Below, one piece after another: positions 23,822 through 33,734 of a DNA stretch of 64,000 nucleotides. Position 1 is the stretch's first letter. Each line of letters begins with the position of its first letter. A program made the position numbers and the translations under genes. Below the pieces are notes generated by a model. It did not search any database. It worked only from the letters and a program-made list of their open reading frames with translations, and had not been told where the DNA came from. Source of the stretch: Nymphaea colorata (taxonomy: Eukaryota; Streptophyta; Magnoliopsida; Nymphaeales; Nymphaeaceae); contig NC_045150.1 of the NCBI RefSeq assembly GCF_008831285.2, forward strand, positions 7,948,001 through 8,012,000, written 5' to 3'.

Positions 23822-24420
23822 CGAGACTCATTACGAGACCCAATACTGCGGAACTTGGTACTGCCTTCATGGATAAAAATTAAAAGTCTATCATCTAAAA
23901 AGGATGGAAAATATGAGGACGCTGGCGAGCTCCGTCGGAACATTGGGACGGCCTACCCCGCGGTATGCATCGATAGCTTCCCCGTTTTCTTTTATTTTTT
24001 CTAAAAGCAGCCGTCCCATTTCGCTCAATAGAATAGCTCTCAAGGAGTCGTATGAGGACAAAAAGGAGAAAAGTTAACGTCCTGTAGTTCCTTTTCCCGG
24101 CCAACCCTCGGCTAACCAAAAAGTAGATGTCACATACTCCTATTTGCCCGATGACCCTTCAATTTACAGAATAAAAGCCAGGACCAAGAAAGAAAGCGCA
24201 AAAACAGTACAGTTTCGTCAGAAAGAGCGGAAGGCAAAAAAAACGCGCTAACGTTCGATCAAGATCGATCAATAAAAGAGCAGAAACTTTTGGAGTTTGT
24301 AGACCGAAACGCCCGGAAAGAACGTGCGGAAAACTCACCGGAGAAGAGACCCGAGTTCCGGGAGGCGGAAAGGAGCGCTCTGACGCTCCTTGAAGCGGCT
24401 CTGTATATCTGGGAACTCAT
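18354..24420 (-). CDS. NDPK3: Nucleoside diphosphate kinase 3, organelle-targeted (copy 1, intact)
   Basis: Seven minus-strand exons join in phase: 24339-24420, 22776-22913, 21480-21517, 21345-21395, 20079-20246, 19357-19469 and 18354-18477 (714 nt, 237 residues plus stop). The start [17 protein letters not shown] matches the mitochondrial/plastid-type NDPK3 presequence; [19 protein letters not shown] (about residues 62-79) is the hydrophobic segment expected to be cleaved or anchor it at the mitochondrial inner membrane. The kinase domain starts at Met87. Key residues are all present: Lys95 (IKPDG), Tyr135 ([11 protein letters not shown]), Arg171 and Thr177 (GRKLIGAT), Arg188 (PGTIRGD), Asn198 and the phospho-accepting His201 (NIIHGSD). 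It exchanges terminal phosphates between nucleoside triphosphates and diphosphates. Exon 2 ends at an unusual but GT donor (GTCTTC). Intron 1 is 1425 bp, against 189 and 219 bp in copies 2 and 3, so sequence was gained here or lost there. This is the likely functional copy. Confidence 0.95.
18765..19117. repeat. Tandem duplication (period 176 bp) in the last intron of NDPK3 copy 1
   Basis: Two units, about 18765-18935 and 18941-19117, begin AGAAGCCGCAGCTTGTAGAC and share GATCGACATTCAGAAAGGT, CTCCCACCAC and GGGAATTGTGGTC. Copies 2 and 3 have one unit at the matching place (about 30740-30905 and 45130-45310), so the duplication happened in copy 1 only. Confidence 0.85.
19799..20007. mobile_element. 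GTATCGTA/TACGATAC-rich insertion in the intron between exons 5 and 6 of copy 1
   Basis: The block starts TAAGATACGATAC; GTATCTTA appears near 19970, giving a short inverted repeat, with many TACGATAC and GTATCGTA words between. Copies 2 and 3 lack it at the aligned position (GCAGTCAGACC continues directly). The right edge is uncertain, because a further TACGATAAGC lies before homology returns near 20010. No clear target duplication. Confidence 0.5.
20989..21025. repeat. C22 homopolymer followed by A15
   Basis: 22 Cs run directly into 15 As within intron 4 of NDPK3 copy 1. On the transcribed strand sense this is a U15 run followed by G22. Confidence 0.85.
23782..23817. repeat. (AT)n microsatellite in intron 1 of NDPK3 copy 1
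   Basis: About 36 bases of uninterrupted AT repeat within the region of intron 1 that has no counterpart in copies 2 and 3. Confidence 0.95.
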
Positions 24421-24782
24421 TTTCCTCCGCTGGCCCGGACACGAGATCAAACAGAAAGAGAGGAGGACGAAGAACTAGAGATGAACTCGCTATCGCGCTT
24501 CAGAGACGCGACCAGTGAGGGCTTCTGGGAAGCAGGGGAAGGTATTTATACAGTGAAATAACGCAGCACCAGTGAAGGGTATCGTCCGTGTGGTGCTTAG
24601 GGCTCCACCGCACGCCGTCAGGTTTCCCACCAACGAATATTAAGTTATTACCCTTGCGCTCGGGTTTTTTTACAAGAATGTTCCCGTCTTATCTGGTTCG
24701 GGTCTATTTTCGGATCCGATCTGTTCAACCGTGGTGCAACCCGGGAACGGTTAAAAAAGGAATCGAAAGTGGACTTGATCTA

Positions 24783-24814
24783 CTGGATATGGATCTGGAT
24801 CTGGATCTGGATCT
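24783..24814. repeat. (GGATCT)n hexanucleotide repeat
   Basis: Five to six units of GGATCT/GGATAT, about 370 bp upstream of the NDPK3 copy 1 start codon. Confidence 0.85.
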
Positions 24815-25223
24815 GGTTAAAATTTTACTTTTAATGGCCTGGGCCACCGGGTTTGGATTAATTTTCCTATTTTACCGAGTCTCATCTTGAATTATGAGTT
24901 TGAGGTCCGAGCTTCGAATTGATTCATGGTTTGCATTTTGCAAGTCTTCCCCACAACATATGCAACAATCATTCCAACCGCATCTTAAAATGTGAGGTTT
25001 TAAAATGTAAGGGGTGTTTGGATGACAATCACGAACCATATTTTGAGAGTTTTACCTCAAAACACTATTTCAAGAGTGTTTTGATGACATTAAAATTGGG
25101 TTTTGGCGAAACTTGGATTTTATGAAGAGCTGAAAAGCATGTTTTCCTTCAGGTTTTACAAGTAAGATTAATTTTTGTTTCTAAACCAAATTTTTCACTT
25201 GTCATCCATACATTCAAACCAAG

Positions 25224-25677
25224 TAGGGCTGCACACGAGCCGGTCGAGCACGAGCTTGGCCAGCTCGAGCTCGACTCAACTCGACCACACAAACTCAAAC
25301 TCAATTTGATTAATTCATAAAACTCGTTTAGGCATTAACTTGTTTTGCACTAACTCGTGTAAGCATTAACTTGTTTAACTCATGTTACTCGTTTAACTCA
25401 TATACGCATTTAACTCATGCAACTTGTGAAAATTAGCTTTTAACCCTAAAAGTTAAAACCGGTGATTCGGTGAATCGGTTTTGACAATATTATATAGAGC
25501 ACCGCTTTACAAGTCGCATTGAGTATAAACGAGTCAAGTTCTTGAAACTCAAACTCGATGCGTTTATCGTTTCGAGTATCTTTGTAAGTTCGAACTCGAC
25601 TCGTTTATAAACGAGTTGAGCATGAGCCGAGTTTTTTCAGTCGAGCTCGAGTTGGTTCTGCTGATTGTGCAGCCCTA
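25224..25677. mobile_element. hAT-like MITE, 454 bp
   Basis: It starts TAGGGCTGCACACGAGCC and ends TTGTGCAGCCCTA; the first 12 bases are a perfect inverted repeat. Flanking octamers AAACCAAG (25216-25223) and AAACTAGG (25678-25685) match at 6 of 8, as expected for an aged hAT target duplication. The interior has many AACTCGT, CTCGAGT and GAGCTCGA words. No coding capacity. It belongs to the same family as the element at 17272. Confidence 0.75.
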
Positions 25678-28000
25678 AAACTAGGTTTTTAACCAAGTTT
25701 TGAAAAACTTGGTTTTCACCAAAAAAAAAAATGAGGGTGTCATCCAAACACACTGTAAAGTTCAAGATTTTGTGCATGATGTTAAAACTGAAAGTCAAAT
25801 CTAAAGTTTATGGTCCGAATCTAATGAGGGCATCCCACCTAATTTATTTAGATAATAAAGGCTGCAACTGCAGAGCTGCTAGGGAGAAAGGCTGTCAAAC
25901 CCTTCATTCCAAAGAATAGTGAGGGAGATGGTTACCGAGTGCTTCAACGAAAGGTTGGAGCCAAACACAACACTTCTCAGACTAGATTTGCATATCAACA
26001 ATAGGAATGATTCAGAAAAAAGAAACAAATGTAGAAAATAATGGTGACCAGGCAAGTTGGCAACCTACTTGCTCTGTAGGAACATGTGAGGCCCCAAGCA
26101 TTCGAGTCTCCTACCATCACCCATAGGAGAGAGATTCCAAGCATCCGTGAACAGCCATGGCGTACACGGAGTATAGTTGGCAAATTGGCCCACACTAGTT
26201 GTGAGTTGCTCAAGTCGCCTGGGACCATCTACTCACTCGGCCACAGTCAAGCAGTAGCGGAGCTGGCAACTGCCTACCCCAGCATGTGTAATCTTTTATA
26301 AAATTTTTATTTATTATGTGTCGGACTCAAGCCTGACCATATGGGGTGTCCACACCAGAGCCATGTCAATGCCTTGAAGTTCTATATGCACCCAATCAAT
26401 TGCAATAATAAGATAGAAGATGGATTAATGCCCATCAATTAAAATATTTTGTTGTTTTGAAGCTCTATATGCACCCAATCTAATATCCATCAACTAAAAT
26501 ATTCTGCTGCTTTGAAGCTCTATATGCACCCAATCAATTGCAATAATAATAAGATGAATTAATGTCCAATTAAAATATTCTGCTCTGCAGGTCCGCCAGT
26601 CAACTGGGATCGTCAACTAGGTACACTTTTGTCGTGCATTGCTTGACTACTAAAGTTTAATATTTTTGAACTGTGAAATATCATGAACTTGACGAAGTAT
26701 ACACAAATGCGAGTTTTTCTTTAGGATCGACTTAGTAATTGTTCTTCCCTAGGTATAAATAATCATGCCAGTTTTTCTTCTATTCCTGCCGACTGTTTCT
26801 CTCTCTCAACTTGGTTTCTCTCGGGTAGGAAGGTTTTAGCCTTCACAATAGATACAGGAGATCACCAATTCTAACAAGCTCCTGCCACTGGCACGTGGCG
26901 AAGAGTGAGCAAAAAGGCAATCACATTGAATCTCCAAGGAGAAAAAAAGGAAAAAAACAAAAAATCTTGTTTAATTTAGGTAGGTTCTTTGGCTCCTCTC
27001 TGCTTGTTCTATTTCTAATGTAAAATCATTCTCGTGTGTTTCTGCTAAGAAGCTAGGGAATCTAGTGGGCAAAAAGATTACCAACCATCTTGACCTCAAA
27101 CCTTTTCAATTAACAGAATGGAAGAAAACAAAGGAATTTGACTCAAATGTTGTAATATGGTTCCCACCTAATCGATCAAAAGAGAAGTGGGTTCAAATGA
27201 AAGGGGCGAAATGCCACCTTTATTGTCCAATAAGTGGTGGATTTCGCCCCTTGGCCTCTAGGGGTCCCTTCATTTAAAAAAAAAAAATAAAAACCATTTT
27301 TTTTAAATGTTCATAAAAAATGGTTTTGTTACAAATAAGGTCAACTCTGTTTTGAGTGATTCCATACTAGTTTTAGACCCGGATTGGGTACGATTGGTCG
27401 CCAATGCGTTCTAGTGAGTAGTTTATGCTCAAAAACACATTTTGGCACGAAAACAAAACATAAAACAAAAGGAAGGTCCGTCCATGCGCTCGTGGTGTTC
27501 ATAGCATCAAATTTTGTTGTTTCAATCTCAGCTTTAAATTTTGAGTTTAAAATGCTCAATTTGGATATAGACTTAGGTTTTGGATCTAATTTAGATCCAA
27601 CAGTTAGATTTTGGATTTGAATCTTGCGTTCGCGCTCAGACATGGGTTTAGAGCTTCTTTTTGCATCGAATAGTTGTGAACTAGACTTAGGTATGGATAT
27701 GGAAGTTTGTTTTGGGTTTAGGGTCGGGCTTAGGGTCCAGAAATTAAATCCAAATGAACTAATTGAGAATTTCATTTGAGTGAAATGGATATAGTCCTTT
27801 CGAAAAAAATTTGGGTGATGACGGTTCCAAAATAAGTTAATTCATGCATAGATCTACATGCAATAATAAATTTTACTGGAAATATGGAGTTAGCAAGGTT
27901 GACTCCATGAGTTAATATTTAAATTTATTGGGTCTATATTGAAGTTCATTTTAAATGGAATTTGAATGAATGTTACTTTGAAAAAGAAGAGTAATAGGCG
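25678..28000. other. Intergenic region right of the MITE, before the first duplicated block
   Basis: No gene recognised. Apart from a three-unit tandem repeat at 26376-26580, it holds low-complexity stretches and degenerate repeat-like sequence (around 26040-26300 and 27350-27780). The 144-codon minus frame at 27341-27775 is rich in Ser/Pro/Lys, matches no family I know, and I take it as chance. Confidence 0.45.
26376..26580. repeat. Three-unit tandem repeat, AT-rich
   Basis: Units near 26376, 26458 and 26513 share AGCTCTATATGCACCCAATC (the first has one change) followed by ATTAATG/ATCCATCAA and TAAAATATTYTG. Spacing is irregular because of internal deletions. Confidence 0.75.
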
Positions 28001-29097
28001 CCTCAAGAAAGTGATAACTTTGCCTTCTAATACTCCATTTTATTTGCATTTGGAATGCAACTATGTTGATACTCAACACCAAAATGATAAAAAAATAAAA
28101 TCCCATCATCATTATAAAGGAAAAATGAACCATTGACAGTTTGAATGGTTTGACTTGAGAACATTTTACTTTTTTGACCATGTTGAAAAAAGGTAAAATA
28201 TTTAATTTTCAAATTTTTTGTCTCACTAGAAAAACTCTAAGTTTTTGTTGCACCACTCAAAGAAGCATGTATTTATGGTCCTCAAATATCGAAATGAATT
28301 GAATTAGAATGAACCTTAGAAGATATTTTACTTGGAGGAAAGGGAATGTGAGCATGCTTAGCTCAAGTATAAGTATTACATCTCCAGACTTTATTCATGA
28401 AGATATGAAATTTAAATGAGTTACAACCCTTGTACATGTTTCTCTTGGTTGAGGACATACAAAGAGCAAGAGATTTTGTTACATTAGTCATTGGTTGTCT
28501 TGTGCTTCTGGTAAGTCAAATGAAAATAAATTACTTGAAAACAACAAATCACATAGTAGAAATGTTACCTATGTACTTATTTAGATTAGATTTCTTTCCT
28601 AATGATGAAAGCATCTTATATATGTTTTGGTGATGCATGCAATAGCTTCTAAGTGGTAATGCTATAGATCAAAGGAATGTTGTTTAGAAACAAGGCCATT
28701 TGCTATTTATTGTGAGACTTTCGATATCACAGTCTGCATTGTTGTCACCCTTCTCAATCATCATCTTCAAAGAAAAATTCTCCAAGACCTAATAGTAATG
28801 GCGACACACTGTGTATACGATCACAGCAACCCACAGAGAAGGTGGCCGGTCAAGGGCAGAGAGCCAGAAGGTGGCTGTGGCCAGTGCCATGGACAGAGAG
28901 AGAAAGATGGCTACTTGGTGTCAGCCATGGAGAAAAAGATACTCAAACAAAAAGACATACAATTGCAATGAAAATTCTGACGTTGGGCGATGGCACCTCC
29001 AGTCACAGCTCCAGCCTCTAGCAATTTCAAAGGTATGATACGATGTTTGAAATCTTCAACTTCGCAGGTGATTTGGGATTTAGAGATACAAACAAGG

Positions 29098-29262
29098 TTT
29101 AGTTAGGGCTACGTGTGAAGCCCTCTTTACCAGTTTTATTTAATTTTTAATTTTTTTGTTTAAAAAAACTAAACAGACTATAGTTAGGGCTACGCGTGAA
29201 GCCCTCTTTACCAGTTTTATTTATTTTTTATTTTTTTTAAATTAAAAAAACTAAACAGACTA
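29098..29262. repeat. Two-unit tandem repeat, about 82 bp
   Basis: Units share TAGTTAGGGCTACG, GTGAAGCCCTCTTTACCAG and AAAAACTAAACAGACTAT. Beyond it, 29266-29340 has inverted GAGGCG/CGCCTC words typical of another degenerate repeat. It lies in a part of unit A that has no aligned partner in unit B. Confidence 0.8.
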
Positions 29263-29701
29263 TGTTCCTGAGGCGTACGCCTCACTAAATGAGGTGCACA
29301 CTTCAGGGATTTGTGCGCCTCACTGTCTTGCCTCAAGGCTTTTTTTTTCTAAAAAACGCTTTGAGTCGATTTTTTTTTTGTATGAAGCATACACTTCTTA
29401 CAACATTGATGTTAGGCAAGTAACATTTATTTTTTGGTTTTAGAGTTTATAGATGTATTTGTTTGCTATACTTTAAGTTGTGATATTTGTATGTCCACTT
29501 TATGCTCACACTTACGTTATTGAAATAGAAATAGAGTACCTTATCTCTTTAGGACAAATTGTACTTTGTGCTAATAACACAAGCAATTATTAAATGTGTC
29601 GTATGACAGGTCGCGCTTCATGTTCATGACGTGAAAAATTATATACGACATATGTTCACTTCTACTATACTGTGGTTTGCAAATATCATCTGAAGTGCGT
29701 G

Positions 29702-29802
<101 letters not shown>

Positions 29803-30929
29803 ATTTGTTAAACCGTTTGGCTCACCCCTGAAAAAAATTCTGGCTTTGTTCATGCTTTTAGATCATCTAAAAACTTTTGAAGAAATAATTTGTTCGGACA
29901 AGGTCATGTCCTTGCCGGTTCAGTGGCATACTCATCCCCCAAACTCACCTTGAAACATGCTAGAAACCAAACACAAGCTACCTTCATCATCGTCGGGACA
30001 TACTATACTGATGAGATACTAATTTGCAAATTTTGATAGTAACCATATTATCATAGGTTAATCAAAACCAAGTTGCCCAAGTGAGAAACCCCTTGAAAGG
30101 AAAATGATCAACCAATGAGTTGAGTAATAAGTGGTGAAGGCTTTTTACATCAAACTTCCAAGTTCGATTCCCAGCCACAGAGCTAGAACTCAATATGGCA
30201 CCATACATTTGCAGTGACAAATATAACCAGTATAATTCAAAAGGAAAATCAGTTGCTTACTCACTTTGAGAGACCTAGGTGAAGTCAGGGTTACTGACTT
30301 TGCTTATTCTCCTACTTGAACCAAAGATCGATCCAAGACTTTGCAGTTTCACTATCAGTGCTTCGGTCAATGATGTTCCTGTAAATCAACTTGTTCTGAG
30401 AATAGAAACTATTGAAAAGAAGATACTTAAAAGACACCATGAAATAAGACGTCACTAAGTGTGTGTTCTTTGTATCCTTGGATCAAAGTGGTGGAACCTC
30501 AGTCGAGGGGCACCGGAATAACAGAATCAAGTTTGTCTACTTTCTATAATTTGACAACAGTTTAAATATGAAACCAATAGATGATTTCCAGGAAGGTCAG
30601 GTCTTCGTCTCCCTGCTCTCATAGTGATTTGTGGATTGATGATTGCAAACAAAGTTCTGTATTTAGAGTTCACAGTGGGAGCCACAGATTCTTTTTATCA
30701 ACAAAGAAACTCATTCCTCAATAGAATGGAGATGATAGATCGACCTTCAGGGAGGTAAAAACTCTGGAGTTAGGTGGCTAGTGTCTATTCCGTTACTAGG
30801 TGTTTGTTTGCTTGTGGGAATAGTTGGCACAATAGTTGAACCATGACTCACTCCCACCATGTGAAGCCCCTCTTGCACAAGGAATTGTGAACTATTAATT
30901 ACTTGATTGAGCTTCCTTCATAAGTACAT

Positions 30930-30959
30930 GATACTATGTTACTATAGCCAAACGACCCA
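30930..30959. mobile_element. Remnant of a PIF/Harbinger-type MITE in unit A
   Basis: The stretch TATGTTACTATAGCCAAACG followed by ACCCATTA matches only the right end of the MITE at 45387-45552 in unit B. The left part is deleted. The insertion therefore predates the unit A/unit B duplication. Confidence 0.6.
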
Positions 30960-32961
30960 TTAGAGAACAATGCCTCTTTTCAAATAGAATCATGGTAAAC
31001 ATTACAAGCACATAACCAGCACTACCCCAAAATAAAAGAACTAGTGGTTAAGAAGCAGCTACGGTTTCTTAGTGACTGAAAAAAAAAATGCAGCCTCACC
31101 ATCTATGTAGCCTCAGTGTCAGTAAGTAGGGTTCAACTCAAGTTAGATCCACCATTAGGTTTAGCCCTATATCACATGGGTACAAATGCAGCTGCCTGTA
31201 CAGTGTGGGTACAGGTATATATATATATATATATATATTTACTGTTTATATTCATAAAATATATATTACTGAAAACAAAATACTAAAATAGATCAAAAAC
31301 ATATAAAAAGTGCAAAAATATATAAAATCCTGCAAAGATTAAGAATGTCACATTCAAGCAATGTCTTGTACCAGCACCCATCCACACGAGTGGTTCAACC
31401 TTTTAGAAGAAGCCATAATACACAAGGAATGTGCTTTGTCTCCCAACCTGACGGAGTTGAAAATCGACCCAAGGAAAAGTCTGTACCAAAATCGACCCAA
31501 GCAATTTCCTACCTTTTAAAACAAAGAGAGGGATCTGAAATGATCCATCACAGGACAACAAGACAAATTGGCCAAATGTGGACCGGTTCTCAAGTGAAGC
31601 AGCACAGCTATAGAACCCCCACCTCGCACCTAGGTCAAAATCGACCCAAGGAAGGCGCAATTCCCGCATGTCCCGCGTAGGAAAAAAAAAGCCATTGATA
31701 AACAGAAACTTTCATCGATCTTCAAACATACCGTTTAGCCAAGACAGCAAGGTCTCCAACAATTGTTTGAGACTTCCCTTCCCAAACCTGCAGGAGCAAA
31801 TACAGGCATATGAGCAGCATAAAGAAATGACTGCTCTATGAACATCATATAATTCAAATAATATTCAAGCAGTTTTTGGGTAAATAGGAAAAGCATTTCA
31901 TCCTATCATCTAAAAAAAGTCAAAGCTCCAACTTAACTCCTTGTGTCTTTGGGGTTAACAACCTACTTTGGTGCTTTGATATGTTGTCCTCACTGTGTTT
32001 CAACTTATGCATTGGTTGCTCCCTTTTGCAAAACAAGAAAGTTGGTACCTCGCATATTTGAAATGAAAACTGGCCACCTACCAACCCCCACCTCAACCGT
32101 TCGCCAACCCTCAGGGACAAATAATATTATTCCAGCACTTGCATGAATATAATATAATATAATATATTCCAAGCTAGGTTAACAAACGTCAGTATGATGA
32201 AATCCACAAAAGGAGAAACAAAATTCTCATTAAATGCCAAAAACAATGGTTCTAAATGAATATAAGAAACGACTACTGTTAGTTTATATCATGGGACACA
32301 ACACAAACATGACAATAACATCCCGATAAAGGCTTGGATGCCATCAAAAGTGAAAGTTTTAAAAGCTTTTTCACTTTTATCGATAAGATACGCAGTCAGA
32401 CCTCTTCTAAGAAAATGTACTTTGGCGTAGCAGAAGCGGAACAATAATTTGGAAACACAGGTCATGATTATCACATTTTATAGTAATTATATAACTAAAG
32501 CCCAAGCACAAGAACAAACTCACAATTTGCAACTAACCATTACAAGAACGGGACCTGAGCAGAGAGATTTGCATAACGTATCGACGTAAGACCCCCTAGC
32601 GCTGAATTGGCGATAGTGTTTTTCACAAACGTCCTTTGTTGGTTTTGGAAGCACCAGCTTAATGGCCACAAGCTCGAACCCTTGGCGCTCGAAATGAGCA
32701 ATAATTTCTGCAATCTAAACAAACGGAACATGGAATGACATCAAATGTTTGAGATAAAGAAGTTGATAGACCAGAATAAATAGAAGCTGCCTGTACATTT
32801 AAAAGACAATGGCAAGCTGAAGCAAATATGAACCGCATACTATCTCTTTATTGTTAAGCACATCTTCAAAGGCATCAAACAATTGACTGCCACTATTGGC
32901 ATCTTAATCATTCAAGTAAGAACATCAGATCTTCATCTTGTACGTAGTTCCGCATCCTTAA

Positions 32962-33734
32962 GGTAGTGTTTGATGACCAGAAATATGTTTCTCGAAAGAT
33001 GTTTCTAGAAACATATTTCTGGAATTGGTTTTTAAGAAATAAAATTCTTGATTTCCAAAACTAAGTTGTGTTTGTTAGTTTAGAATTATTTTTCTAGAAA
33101 TAAGTTTCTGCGTTTGATGGGGAGGGAGGAAGAATTGGAAATGGGAAAACCCTTCGTTTCCTTCCCTTTCTTCCTCCTCCCTCCTTCCCGTCTTCCGCCT
33201 CCGCCTCCACCTCCTTCCTCTTTCCCTTCTTCCTCCTCCCTCCTTCCCTTTCCTCCTCCCTCCTTCCTCTTTCCCTTCTTCCTCCTCCCTCCTTCCCTTT
33301 CGTTCCCTTCTTCCGCGCCTCCTACCCCTTTCCTCCTCCCTCCTTCCCTTCTTCCTCCTCCGTTTCTTCCGCCTAGCCTCTTTCCCTTCTTCCCCTTCCC
33401 TCCTCCCTCCTTCCCTCCTTCCCCTTTCCTCCTCCTTCCTTCCTTTCTTCCTCCTCCCTCCTCCCTCCTTCCCTTCTTCCTCCTCCCTCCTTCCTCCTTC
33501 CTCCTCCATCCTTCCCTTCTTCCTCCTCCTTCCTTCCTTTCTTCCTCCCCAACGGTAAAAAAAAAAACCAGAAATATTATTTCGGCTCTCAGCTGGAATA
33601 ATATTTTTGGAAATATTATTCCGTTTTGAGCTTCAACGGTAAAAAAAGTAATTCCGCGTTTGATACGCAGGAATTTTTTTTAAAATTTGAATAATCTTTC
33701 CTGAGCTACAGTAGAATCCCTGCCTATCAAACGC
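32962..33734. mobile_element. PIF/Harbinger-like insertion, 773 bp, carrying a polypyrimidine block
   Basis: Ends GGTAGTGTTTGATGACCAG and CTGCCTATCAAACGC form an inverted repeat around GTTTGAT. Both sides carry TAA, the 3-bp target duplication of PIF/Harbinger elements. The aligned places in copies 1 and 3 read straight through (CCCTACATTCATG and CCTTACATTCATG), so it inserted only in copy 2. The inner part holds short AAATATTATTCC-type inverted repeats and about 400 bases of pyrimidines. Confidence 0.75.
33151..33550. repeat. Polypyrimidine (CCTCCTTCC-type) tract, about 400 bp
   Basis: Almost only C and T on the plus strand, built from CCTCC, TTCC and CTTCTTCC words in irregular order. It produces long spurious frames on both strands (Pro/Ser/Phe-rich on plus, Arg/Glu/Gly-rich on minus). 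It lies inside the copy 2-specific PIF-like insertion. Confidence 0.95.

Noticed and set aside
30160-30190. AGTTCGATTCCCA, like a tRNA or SINE B box
   Set aside because: No matching A box, acceptor stem or cloverleaf, and the aligned sequence in unit B does not keep it.
33075-33629. Long frames on both strands (144 and 171 codons), Arg/Glu/Gly-rich and Pro/Ser/Phe-rich
   Set aside because: They are translations of a polypyrimidine repeat and have no protein-like complexity.
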